Source: Vasconcelosia minhoensis LEGE 07310
GTDB taxonomy: Bacteria > Cyanobacteriota > Cyanobacteriia > Phormidesmidales > Phormidesmidaceae
Length of the DNA stretch: 37,651 nt
Direction: 5' to 3'
NCBI RefSeq assembly: GCF_015207255.1
Contig: NZ_JADEXG010000055.1
Coordinates: forward strand, 1 to 37,651
Shown piece after piece: positions 1 to 9,700 of this stretch. The position numbers and the translations under genes were made by a program. Within the stretch, counting starts at the first letter, position 1. The number at the start of each line of letters is the position of its first letter. The notes under the pieces are model-generated. The model was not told the DNA's origin, searched no databases, and saw only the letters and a program-made list of their open reading frames with translations.

Positions 1-47
1 GGTAGGGGTGGGGTTTCCCCACCTGCGCAGCGAGGTTGTCAGGATTA
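1..47 (+). repeat. GTAGGGG hairpin repeat, copy A
   Basis: A 7-bp perfect stem (GGTGGGG at 7-13, CCCCACC at 17-23, loop TTT) is followed by a GCGCAGCGAGGTTGT tail. The same layout, with a different but still self-complementary stem, occurs on the minus strand at 22920-22964. It lies just past the leuD stop, so it may also end leuD transcription. The left edge is cut by the window start. Confidence 0.6.
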
Positions 48-66
48 GCGAGAATAGGCGGCGGAG

Positions 67-687
67 TTAGGTGTGCCAGGTTAGGTAGGGTAGGGTTTGG
101 GCAGTGGTTTGGATGGCTTCGACCTGGGCGATGAGCTGGCCGCAGGCGTCCCAGGTGCCGCTGAGGAACATCTGGCGGGGGCCGGGTTCGATTTGGATAG
201 GCCAGGCTTGACCATTGGCCTGGATGGTTTGGGTGGCCAGATCGACGGTGAGGATGGTGGTAGGCTGGGCTGCGATCAGCTTTTGGAGCTGGGCGATCGC
301 GGTGGGTTCAGCCCTGACGCAGGGCACCCCGATGGCGATGCAGTTGCCGAAGAAAATCTCGGCGAAGCTCTCGCCGACGACCGCCTGAATGCCCCAGCGG
401 GCGATGGCCTGGGGGGCGTGCTCGCGGGAGGAGCCGCAGCCGAAGTTGCGGTTGACGACTAAAATTTTGGCGTTTTGATAGGCGGCCTGGTCAAAGGGAT
501 GTTGGCCGGCTGCCCGATCGTCGATAAACACCTGCTCGCCCAGGCCGTCAAAGGTGACCGAGCGCAGAAAGCGGGCTGGAATAATCCGATCGGTGTCGAT
601 GTCATTGCCGACCAGGGGCAGGCCCGGGCCGCTGACCATCTGGACGACTGTTTGGATGTCTGCATTGACCTGAGAGGGCTGGCTCAT
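67..687 (-). CDS. leuD: 3-isopropylmalate dehydratase small subunit
   Basis: LeuD is the small (swivel-domain) subunit of isopropylmalate isomerase. With LeuC it interconverts 2- and 3-isopropylmalate in leucine biosynthesis in the cytoplasm. The 206 residues match the usual length. The N-terminal segment [15 protein letters not shown] and the swivel motif [15 protein letters not shown] are diagnostic, followed by [10 protein letters not shown]. The ATG at 687 gives the expected N-terminus. leuC is not adjacent in this window, which is common in cyanobacteria. The next gene is divergent with only 61 bases between, so the two promoters share a short spacer containing a HIP1 site. Confidence 0.95.
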   Translation of the reverse strand: MSQPSQVNADIQTVVQMVSGPGLPLVGNDIDTDRIIPARFLRSVTFDGLGEQVFIDDRAAGQHPFDQAAYQNAKILVVNRNFGCGSSREHAPQAIARWGIQAVVGESFAEIFFGNCIAIGVPCVRAEPTAIAQLQKLIAAQPTTILTVDLATQTIQANGQAWPIQIEPGPRQMFLSGTWDACGQLIAQVEAIQTTAQTLPYLTWHT

Positions 688-748
688 CTTGCGATACCCT
701 GGACTTGACTGAATTTAATTGAAACCGCGATCGCTATGGTAGCCCGAT

Positions 749-1303
749 ATGGCCAAAGTATTTGAGCAAATCACGCCTGAGCTAGCTGACTTCATTCAGC
801 GACAGGCGCTGTTTTTTGTCGCAACCGCCCCGCTGACGCCAGACGGCCATGTCAACCTGTCACCCAAGGGATTCGACAGCTTTCAGATTCTTTCGCCAAC
901 CCGGGTGGCCTACCTCGACCTGACCGGCAGCGGCAACGAAACCTCCGCCCACCTCCAGGAGAACGGTCGGATCACGCTAATGTTTTGCGCCTTTGAAGGC
1001 GCGCCGATGATCCTACGGCTCTACGGTCAGGGGCGGACGGTGCTACCCGGCGAGCCGGAGTGGGCGGAAATGTGCGATCGCTTTCCCAAAATTCCCGGCA
1101 GCCGCCAGATCATTGTGGCTGACCTGCACCGCATCCAGACCTCCTGCGGCTTTGGCGTGCCGCTGCTGAGCTACGAAGGACAGCGCGACATGCTGGTCAG
1201 CTGGGCCGAGAAAAAGGGACCCGAGGGTTTGGCAGCGTATCAGCAAAAAAAAGGCAGCCGCAGCATTGACGGATTAGCCACGCCAATCGGCAATAGAAAC
1301 TAG
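749..1303 (+). CDS. PNPOx-like FMN-binding split-barrel protein
   Basis: This 184-residue protein belongs to the pyridoxamine 5'-phosphate oxidase-like split-barrel family. Residues about 20-110 (FVATAPLTPDGHVNLSP, then YLDLTGSGNETSAHL and GRITLMFCAF) form the FMN-binding barrel. The second half matches the uncharacterised subgroup that often carries a general 'pyridoxamine 5'-phosphate oxidase family' label. True PNPOx activity is unlikely to follow from the fold alone, so the substrate is unknown. It starts at an ATG, stands alone and is divergent from leuD. Confidence 0.85.
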   Translation: MAKVFEQITPELADFIQRQALFFVATAPLTPDGHVNLSPKGFDSFQILSPTRVAYLDLTGSGNETSAHLQENGRITLMFCAFEGAPMILRLYGQGRTVLPGEPEWAEMCDRFPKIPGSRQIIVADLHRIQTSCGFGVPLLSYEGQRDMLVSWAEKKGPEGLAAYQQKKGSRSIDGLATPIGNRN

Positions 1304-1356
1304 AGCACTGACATCAGGGTAAGCAGCCAACCATTCACCCACTACCCACCACCCAC

Positions 1357-1995
1357 TCAACCAATATCCAACGCCTCAGGACAAACCACCAGCTGCCGCT
1401 GCTGAATACTGAGCCAGCCCTCCTGCTTAAAGTCGCGCAGCAGCCGAGTAACGGTGACCCGGGTGGTGCCAATGACGGTGGCTAGCTGGTGGTGGGTAAG
1501 CCGCAGGTTGATGCGGACGCCGCCGGATTCGACCTGGCCGAATTCCTCCGCGAGCAGCTGGAGCAGGTGACGCAGCCGATCGGCGACCAGCCGCTTGCCC
1601 GAAAGCGCCAGCCAGGCTTCCGACTGATGCAGCCGCCGCACCAGATGCGAAAAGATACCCGCCATCAGCGCCGGAGAGCTTTCTACCTCAGCCATGGCTA
1701 AAGGCAGCAGATCGACATCGGTGAGCGCCGTTGCCCAGTAGGGATCGGTAATCGTCAGCGGCAGGCCAAAGGTCATCGACGGACCGACTAACCCGAGAAG
1801 CGTTTCACTGCCGTCGGGATGGATGGTGTGGAGCTGGATGACGCCGCGATAAATGACATAAATCTGACCCGGGTTGAGCGGTACGGTGCGCCCGGTCACG
1901 TAGGAGGCCAATGTCCTTTCGTGATAGAGCTGCTCAAGCAGGACGACAAACTGATTGGCTGATTCGTAGAGCTGTTGAGACGTCGTGGCAAACAA
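1357..1995 (-). CDS. Crp/Fnr-family transcriptional regulator
   Basis: This is a 212-residue cytoplasmic DNA-binding regulator. Residues about 30-120 are a cyclic-nucleotide-binding-type beta roll (VPLNPGQIYVIYRGVIQL). Residues about 165-205 are a winged helix with the recognition segment VIGTTRVTVTRLLRDF, close to that of NtcA and other cyanobacterial Crp-like factors. The rest differs from NtcA, so I do not assign that name. The start is a TTG at 1995, supported by GAGGAA about seven bases upstream; no ATG lies nearby. The effector and target genes cannot be read from sequence. It is convergent with the PNPOx-like gene. Confidence 0.85.
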   Translation of the reverse strand: MFATTSQQLYESANQFVVLLEQLYHERTLASYVTGRTVPLNPGQIYVIYRGVIQLHTIHPDGSETLLGLVGPSMTFGLPLTITDPYWATALTDVDLLPLAMAEVESSPALMAGIFSHLVRRLHQSEAWLALSGKRLVADRLRHLLQLLAEEFGQVESGGVRINLRLTHHQLATVIGTTRVTVTRLLRDFKQEGWLSIQQRQLVVCPEALDIG

Positions 1996-2174
1996 AACGA
2001 TTTCCTCAGTCGGCTAACGCCATTGCTGAATTTGGGAATTGACTGACGGCCAGCTTCAATCATTAGGCATCAATAGCGGTTGAGCTAGCCTGAAGTCAGA
2101 AAAGCCAGATCCTGCCAATATCCTTGCGCTGTCATCTTGCAAGCAGTGCATTAAGAGAGCATCATCATCAGGTT
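1996..2174. other. Intergenic region between divergent genes
   Basis: This 179-base spacer separates the Crp/Fnr regulator from the NACHT/toxin-antitoxin region. I see no gene in it and no convincing operator. It presumably holds divergent promoters. Confidence 0.4.
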
Positions 2175-2353
2175 AAGAAGGGGGAAACTTATGCTTAAAC
2201 AAATGGCCTCGTGCGGAAGAGCTGTCAGAGCCAGATTCTGATGCAGCTGCTCAAAGCCGTCAATCACTCCTCAAGGGTTATTCGGATAAGATTGAGGAAA
2301 TCAGGTCAGCTAAGTTTCCAGCCCTTACCTCCTATGACAAGCGCGAGTCCTAA
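2175..2353 (+). pseudogene. Open fragment without start codon, overlapping NACHT start
   Basis: A frame open from 2175 to a TAA at 2351-2353 reads like coding sequence. It has an acidic helical stretch (AEELSEPDSDAAAQSRQS) and then KIEEIRSAKFPALTSYD. No ATG or GTG start exists in this frame, and an ATG at 2191 is in another frame. It overlaps the first codons of the NACHT gene by about 20 bases. It may be the tail of a decayed upstream gene or a frameshifted small ORF. I do not recognise the family. Confidence 0.25.
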
Positions 2354-3035
2354 CCCTTTTGGTGCCTTTGAAGACCCGGTTGCAGGCGGGCTGACTCGCA
2401 TTGTGCTGGACGTGGCTAGAAAAGTGGGTGGAGCACTTTTTGAAGCGGTTAAAGACAAGCGCCAGGCAAAAGCCGCTTTAGAGCGCTACGAAGCTAAATA
2501 TCGCCAACGCTACGGTTCGGTACGAATTTTAGGGATGAGGCAAGACTATGCGCTGGAGCAGGTTTATACTAAGGTTAAGTTTCTAGACGACCTCAGCATT
2601 CGCCGGTTTGAGTCTCTGGAATCGCTAGAAGACGAATATCGTGGTAGGAACGTAAGGCAGTTCAACACCCGAGAACGGACTCCCCAGGATGGCACGAACG
2701 TCGTCAATGCTCATTCAAAACTGACTGTACTAGGACAGCCTGGAGCCGGAAAATCCACCTTTTTGCGAAGATTGGGTTTAGCCGCCTTCAAGGACTCCGT
2801 CGAATTTTCTTTAGGAATTGACCAAGAATTTATCAGCCAAGCCAGGAAAGACTGGTTGAAATCTTTGAGTCTAAATCCCGAAATTATAGAGTTTTCTAAA
2901 CATGAAATTGATAGACTTGGACAATACTTGTCTGTTAGTCAGCTTATTTTAGAGTGCAAAGATTCGGCACTGCGCGTTTCTAAGAATACTTGGGAAGTCA
3001 TTGAAAGCCGCATGTTTACCTTGTGGGAGGAGTGA
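2334..3035 (+). CDS. Internally deleted NACHT NTPase-like protein
   Basis: The 233-residue product starts at the ATG at 2334; a GTG at 2211 opens a longer frame without family-like sequence. Residues 1-130 resemble the N-terminal region of cyanobacterial NACHT (STAND) proteins. Residues 134-142 are a clean Walker A (GQPGAGKST) followed by FLRRLGLAAFK. Almost at once the protein changes to a helical segment, about residues 193-224 (LGQYLSVSQLILECKDS). This resembles the C-terminal helical domain found at the far end of full NACHT proteins. Walker B, the sensor motifs and the rest of the ATPase are missing. The frame is kept across the junction. Full-length relatives are immune-like or signalling NTPases; this product is unlikely to hydrolyse NTP. 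The stop overlaps the next ATG (TGATG). Confidence 0.6.
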   Translation: MTSASPNPFGAFEDPVAGGLTRIVLDVARKVGGALFEAVKDKRQAKAALERYEAKYRQRYGSVRILGMRQDYALEQVYTKVKFLDDLSIRRFESLESLEDEYRGRNVRQFNTRERTPQDGTNVVNAHSKLTVLGQPGAGKSTFLRRLGLAAFKDSVEFSLGIDQEFISQARKDWLKSLSLNPEIIEFSKHEIDRLGQYLSVSQLILECKDSALRVSKNTWEVIESRMFTLWEE

Positions 3036-3370
3036 TGATGCCTCTAGTGAGATTGAATGTTTCTAGAAATCTAGTTGAAAACTTCTGCCGACGTTGGAAG
3101 GTATCTGAGCTATCTCTGTTTGGTTCTATCCTGCGAGATGACTTCCAGACTCATAGCGATGTTGATATTCTTGCCGCTTTCGCTCCAGAGGCTGCCTGGG
3201 ATTTGCTTGACTTAGTCAATATGCAGCAAGAGCTGGAGGGTATTTTCAATCGAAAAGTTGATTTGCTTGAAAAGCGGGCGATTGAAAGTAGTGATAATTG
3301 GATTCGTCGTCAGGAGATTTTGAGCAGTGCTCAGGTGATCTACTCTCAGGCTCATGAACTCGCGGGATAG
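3035..3370 (+). CDS. mntA: MntA-type nucleotidyltransferase antitoxin
   Basis: This is a small minimal nucleotidyltransferase of about 111 residues. The hallmark GS-x10-DxD motif is present (FGSILRDDFQTHSDVDI), as is the downstream strand RKVDLLEK that carries the third acidic residue. In MntA/HepT modules this enzyme adds AMP groups to a tyrosine of the HepT RNase and so neutralises it. GGAGG at 3026-3030 precedes two tandem ATGs at 3035 and 3038, and either can be the start. The first overlaps the NACHT stop as TGATG, which suggests translational coupling. The stop lies inside the start of the hepT frame, the usual layout of this module. Confidence 0.85.
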   Translation: MMPLVRLNVSRNLVENFCRRWKVSELSLFGSILRDDFQTHSDVDILAAFAPEAAWDLLDLVNMQQELEGIFNRKVDLLEKRAIESSDNWIRRQEILSSAQVIYSQAHELAG

Positions 3371-3695
3371 TGCGTCATTGCTGGATGCGTTCAATGCGGC
3401 GCGGCTGGCGTTGGAGTTTGTGCAAGGACTGAGCGAAGCGGAGTTTGGGCGCGATCGCAAAACCCAATCAGCCGTTCTCTAGCAAATCACCATCGTTGGG
3501 GAAGCTGTTAAACGGCTATCTCCAGAACTCCGGCAGCAGCACAGTGAAATTCCCTGGTCTGCGATCGCCGGTATGCGAGACAAGCTGATTCACGACTATG
3601 ACGAGGTCGATGTGCAGAGGGTTTGGCTAACCTTGCAAAGAAGTATTCCGGCCTTTGTACAAGCAATTCAGCCTTTGCTGCCCACGTCGGACTAA
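3354..3695 (+). pseudogene. hepT: HepT-type toxin interrupted by an in-frame TAG
   Basis: The frame opens with an ATG at 3354, overlapping mntA by 17 bases, and would encode 113 residues ending at TAA 3693-3695. A TAG at 3480-3482 interrupts it after residue 42, just before the family segment QITIVGEAVKRLS. The catalytic HEPN motif RX4HxY is intact after the stop (RDKLIHDY). A single base change restores a sense codon, so the lesion looks recent. Unless the stop is suppressed, the toxin is truncated before its active site while the antitoxin remains whole. A sequencing error at this base is an alternative. Confidence 0.8.
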
Positions 3696-3696
3696 A

Positions 3697-3728
3697 AAAG
3701 GAGTGCAGCCCTGTAGCTACACTCCTTT
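3697..3728. terminator. Bidirectional hairpin terminator
   Basis: AAAGGAGTG at 3697-3705 pairs perfectly with CACTCCTTT at 3720-3728. The A-run before it and the T-run after it give a U-tract on both strands. It sits between the convergent hepT remnant and the giant RTX gene and can end both. Confidence 0.75.
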
Positions 3729-3751
3729 CCTAACTCAGACCAGCGGAGAAA

Positions 3752-6700
3752 CTAAACTGGCGTGAATGCGGACTCTGTCAGCACAGAGGTATTGACGCCC
3801 TGCAGAATGGCCAGGGTTTCGTCGCCGAGGCTGATGGTGTCGCCGCTGAAGGTCAGCGACCCGAAGCTGAGGCCATCGGCCAGACCGATGAAGTCGATAC
3901 CGATTTCGAAGTCGGTGATGGTGTCGGTGCCTTCACCCGCCGCTAGGACAAAGGTGTCAGCGCCCTGGCCGCCGGAGAAATTATCGCCGGTCAGGCGGTC
4001 GTTGCCGAGTCCGCCGCGCAGCAGGTCGTCGCCGTCGTCGCCCCAGATGGCATCGTCGCCAGCGTCGCCGAACAGCTGGTCATTGCCGCCCTTGCCACCG
4101 ATGCGGTCATTGCCTGCGCCGCCAAAGATGAGGTCGTCACCGCCCTGCTTGCCCTGGGGACTTCTATTGTTCAGGTCGCCCCGGAGGATATCGTCGCCGT
4201 CGCCGCCGCGAATGGTGTCATTGCCTTGCAGGCCCGCGATGGTGTCGTTGCCTGAGGTTCCCTCCAGGTCGTTGGCATCAGCTGTGCCTAGAATCTCCTG
4301 GCCTGTCTGACCGCCACCGCCATTGCCGCCGCCAACATCGCCATCGATGACGGTGTCCTCTCGGAAAGCTAGGTTTTGAATTCGGGTATCCAGCTCAGGC
4401 GCGGTCTCTGGGTTATTGAAGGGCATCTCAGCGCCGAAGTTGTCTTCCAGGTACTCGGCTAGCGCGTCCTGCTCTGAACCATCGGGCGCAAAGGTGGCGT
4501 CGCCTGTGCGAGGCGCATCTTCTTCCTGAGCTAGCTGCACCACGTCGCGATCGGGGAACGGATAGCCGTCGCCGCCACCCGCCAGGAAGCTCAGCGTCAC
4601 CATGCGGAAGGTCCGACCCGGATCGCCGACCAGCTCGCTGTCCTGCACGATCACCTCAGCGTCGTTGCCTTCCTCATCCAGGATGACCAGGGACTGGACG
4701 CGATCGCCAGGAGCCGCAGTTGGGTCAAAGCTAAACTCAAGGCCGCTGACCTGGGGGAACTGGCCTGGTGTCGCACCTTCTTCAGTCGCTGCAACGCCGT
4801 GCTCGACAACGGCCAGCAGCTCCTCAGCGGTAATCGTCAGCAGGGTCAGGCCGTTGTTGAACCGCAGCGTATTAGCGATGTCATTTTGAGAAATTCCGCC
4901 CTCCGGCTTGACGCCAGGAATGCCTTCGTTGGGTAGGAACTCAGGGTCGCCTGTGCCGCCGGCAGGGACGATGACCTGGCCAATGTCGTCGCGGATGCCG
5001 CCGCCGTTCTTAAGCGATATAACGACTTCAGAATCGGCCTGCTTGGCGATCGCTAAGTTCGCATCCGCCGTCAAATTTCCTAGATTAGTTTCCTCAGTTC
5101 TGACTTCGCTACGTCTGCCGTCGAGATAGACCTCGCTGATGCCAAAGACGTTGCTCTCATTGGCAATAATTACCTCTTCTAGAGCTTTGACAATGGTTTG
5201 AATCTCTGGATCGACCAGACTTTCGGCATTCAAGTCCGCTACGCCCTGGTCATCGGTGGCGAAAGCGCCGCTCACCTCTGGGTTATAGCTCTCAGGAAGC
5301 AGAATACCGTTCTGGTCAAAGTCAACTACCAGCCGCCCGACATACTTATAGTTGCCGTCAGTATTGACAACCGCAACCGGGTTGCCGTCAGCGTCCGTCG
5401 TGAAGATGGGGTAGGTTCCCTGAGCCGTATCGCCATCCCGGAAACGATCAGTTTCATCCACCAGGCGAGTGTTAGAGCCGCCCGCTACGATGATGTCTAC
5501 GTTGCTCAGGCGAGTCGCAAGTTCTTGCTCAATGCTGATTTGCTGCATATGCGCCAGCAGCACTACCTTGTTCAGCCCTGGGTTGAGCGCCAGCAGCTGA
5601 TCGACATCGGTCTGAATTTCAGCCGCTAGAGCGTCTAGCTGCTCTGGCGTCGGGTTACCGTCAAAGGGCTGCGGATTGACTGTGACGTCTCCCGGGCTAG
5701 AGATCGTAGGGAGGGTGGGCGTTGTCGCACCTACCACACCAATTTTCCCACCGTTGACTTCGATCACCGTAGTCGCCGCGATGCTATTGGGCTGGGGCGG
5801 CTGATCGTCGGGAACGACCAGGTCGGCCAGGTCGGCGCTGGTGCTGAAGTCCAGGTTGGCACTCAGGTAGGGGAACTGTGTGCCGATGAAGGATTCATCG
5901 ATGTCAGGCGTAGAGGGGTCATCTTCTGCTCCGGCAATCAGGTCGCGAAGCAGCGCGGTGCCCTGGTCAAATTCGTGGTTGCCAAACGCGATCGCTTCAA
6001 AGCCCAGCTCATTCTGAATCAGAATATCGGCGCGACCGGGCCCGCCGTAAACGGCTTCACTGGCTGAAAAGAACAGACCCGGGATAATCGCATCGCCGGA
6101 AGACAGCACCAGCGTATTCTCAAAGTCGTCTCTGAGCGCGTTCAGCACCGCAGAAAATCTGGGAGCGTCCTCAAGGGCGGGAATACCGGCTTCTTGGTCA
6201 GCCGCATGGAGCAGCTGTAGGGTAAAGGCAGAGGGCATAGGGGTTACTTCATCCAGAGTAAATTTTCCAACAATGGGCTCGTGGTCGCTCGCAACAACGG
6301 TGTCAGCAAACCGCACACCGCCATCATCGCGAGGGAAATCGTTGTTGACATGAACAATGTCGAACTTAGCCTCATCCAGCAGCGCGTCAGTGACGAACAT
6401 ATGGTCGAGCACCTGACTGTTGCCATCGAAGATGAAGGTATAGGCGTCGTCATCGTTGACGGCTTGCTGAACCAGGTTGGTCAGCACTTTTTCATCCCCC
6501 GTGCCGGGCAAGATTTCGCTCAGGTCATCGGTGAATTCAAAGGTATTCAGGTCGCCTAGCACAATTACTTTGGCGTCTGGGTTGGTGCTGGCGACGCTGT
6601 CAACAAAGTCGTTTAGCGCCTGAGCCTGGGCTTCTCGCTCGGCTTCACCCGCCTGGATAAAGGGCTGCGGGCCGCCAAAGATCGGCGTCGAGCCAAAGCG

Positions 6701-9700
6701 TGAGGTCAGGTGGTTGTTGACGACGGTAACGAGATTGCCGTTGAAAACAAAGTTGCCGACCAGCGGATTGCGAGTCCCCTCAAAGGCCGGATTTTGGTCG
6801 ATCGAGGCAAAGGAATCCAGGGTCACGCGCTCTGGATTGTAGAGAAAGGCGTTGCGCAGATTGCCGCCGGGGACGCCGCCCGAGGTGTCATCGACCGGTG
6901 CCACATCGAAGAATTCGTAGGTCGGGCCGCCCGCTGCCGCAATGGCATCGACGAGAGCCTGCAACGTCTCTGTCGCATCGGTCACCTCGCTATCGGGGCC
7001 ATTGGTCGTGCCGTCATTGTCCTGAATCTCTTGAAGTCCAACAATGTCAGGTGCGCCTAAGTTAGTGACAATTTGCTCTGCCAGCAGCATCCGCTGGGCA
7101 TCGTCTTCGGCTAGCGGGCTCAGATTCAGCACGTTGTAGCTAGCAACGGTGAGCTCATCCTCATCACCGGCCAGGTCGGTAACTTCCTGAGTTAGACCGC
7201 TAGGCATGATTTCAAAAGCTTCGGTAACGTTGACCTCGAAGTTGCCAAAGCTATAGCCGACGACGCCAGTCACATCGCCTAGCCGATCGCCCACCGTCAG
7301 TGCCGGGGTATCAAAGCCTTCGGGCAGCAAATTTGGGTTGAACTGGATCTGCACCCGCTCGGGATTCTGGTCGCCGGTATTATCTGGCCCAGAGACGAGG
7401 TTGATGCTGCCGCGCTCGGTCAGCACCCCGTCTGGGGTGGCAAAGGCTCCCTGGTTGGGTAGGGTGAAAGCTTCGGCAGAAAATTGGCTAAAGACCCGGG
7501 TAGGGGATACGGCCAGGGCGTCCTCCACGGTAACGCGCATTCCTTCCAGGCTTTCATAGAAGTCAATCGCGTCCTCGTCAGGGTCAAATTCGCCAGCGGT
7601 TTCCTGGAGATTCACCGGCAGTTCGTCATCGCTGATCACAATTTCAGTTGGCGGCACCCACCCACTCTGGCCAATCACAACCGCCTCCGGCAGGTCATTC
7701 GCTGAAGAGAGAACGACAACATCTGGATCTCTCATCTGGGTGATCGAGAGATTACCGGTATCGGCCCCGCCAGAGATAAACTCGCCGACTTCTCCAAACA
7801 GCCGCACCTCATCGCCGATGCTGACGATAGGGCTATCGCTGGTGGAGATAAATAAACCCTCGGAAGTCGCCGCATCGCCGTCATCAATCGCGGACTGGAC
7901 GTAGAACCCTCTGAAATCGACCGCTGTAACAATGCCTTCGGTCTGCACCAGCTCGCCCACCAGCGGCGAAATTTGGCCCGCGCCCTGGATCTCAGCGATG
8001 GTAGAGGCTGGAATGTTTGTTTGGTAAACGGCAACCGTATCAGATTCCTCATTGGCAATCGCCAGCAGCGGCTGACCGTTGGGGCTCTTAGCTGCCGGAA
8101 TGAAGGCCAACCCCTCTGGGGCAATATCCTCGTCACTGCGGGCGTACTGAACGAACTCAGGATTACGGGGATTGCTGAGGTCATAGACCAATACGCCGCC
8201 GCCAGCCCGCTCCAGGCCGACGAAGGCAAAGGGTCGTCCGCCGATGATGCCGACGGTGAGGGCTTCGGGCTCTGCGCCCTTATTATCGGAGCGGGTGTCA
8301 AACTCTTCCGGGTCGCCGTCGTTGGCGTTGAATAGCTCGGGGGTCAGCTCGGCGGTGATTTTCGCGATCATATCGCCGCTGTCGAAGACCAGATTTCCCA
8401 GCTCGTCGTAGATCGAGAAGGAACGCCCACCGTAGCTAAAGAGCTGGTCTAAATCGCCGTCGCCGTCCAGGTCGCCGTCTAGGGAGGACACGACGAGTCG
8501 GCCCAGGGCGTCGTCTGCCGCGATCGCGGGAACAAAGCGCTCGTCCAGGGCCAGACCGTCACGGCCAAAGGAGGTCACATCCGCCAGGTCACCAATCCGA
8601 ATCGCGTCGCCAAACTCATCTTCATCAGCATCGCCCCGATCGTCTCCCTCATTGGCCGTGACAAAGTAGGTGACGTCGTCGCTCTCAAAAGTAGCGATGC
8701 TGTCGGGCATCTTCAGGCCGAATACCGGCGCATTCTGCAAGTTAATACCGCCGTCTTTGTCATTGGGGTCCAGAGTATTGCCTGCGGGAAAGTCAATGAT
8801 GCCCAGCTCTACCGCTTCAGCTTCGGGCTCAAGACCAAAGTCGTTGTCGTTAAGCACTGCCAGCCGCCCGTCGGGCAGTAGCGCCAGTCCTTCTGGTTTA
8901 TCAGAGGGTAAATAGCCGATAGAGGGCAGGTTCGTTACCTTGATCTTGTTCACCGGCTGTATTCCCATCTCAGCCAGCTCATCAGGTGACTGCTGTTCCA
9001 GGGTTTCAGCCCCGAAGTCCGTGCCCAGGACGTTGGTTGCTCCGGTCAGGTCCACCTCAAAAACGAACTTCTGAGCGGTCGGATCGAGGGACGAATCCCG
9101 CTCCATCACGAAGAATTTGCCGTCTCCGGCGTACACCGCGTCGCCGATCTTATCGACGTTGCCGCCGACATCGGGCTTTTGCAGCAGGTAGACGTATTCT
9201 GCAACCGGTTCGCCCGTGGCGGGGTCGATTCCCAGCATCCGAATGACGCTGGACGCATCGCCGGCATCCCGGTCGGGATTACTCAGCGGCGTCTGGATAA
9301 AGGCGTAGAGAATGCCCGCATCGGTATCTAGGGCCATGCCCTCAAAGCCCCGATTGGCCCGGCGATTGTTGTACTCAGCGGGCAGGGTTTCGCTGCCGAA
9401 ATCACCCGTCTCAAACTCGGCACCGGGATTGACTGCATTGGCCAGGTCGGCAATTCCCTCAGGAACGAACCGATCGATCAGCACCCCATCTTCCGCAAAG
9501 TGGTAGATGGCCGGACGGTATTCGTCCACCATCCAGAAGCTGCCGTCGGGCGCTCGGACGATACCCTCCAGGTCAGCGCCAAAGGGGTCGTAGTCAGTGC
9601 CAAATTCTTCAAATCCTTCCAGGAAAGGCAGATCGACAAAATTTCCCGCCGCGTCTACCGCCCGCTCGTCAAAGTTGGGAACGTTGGGCAACCCGGTGAT

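Noticed and set aside
3762-4310. Long open frame on the plus strand opposite the RTX region, with Ser/Pro-rich product
   Set aside because: It is the antisense of the Gly/Asp-rich RTX nonapeptides; its periodic composition comes from the repeats and it has no ribosome binding site or family features.
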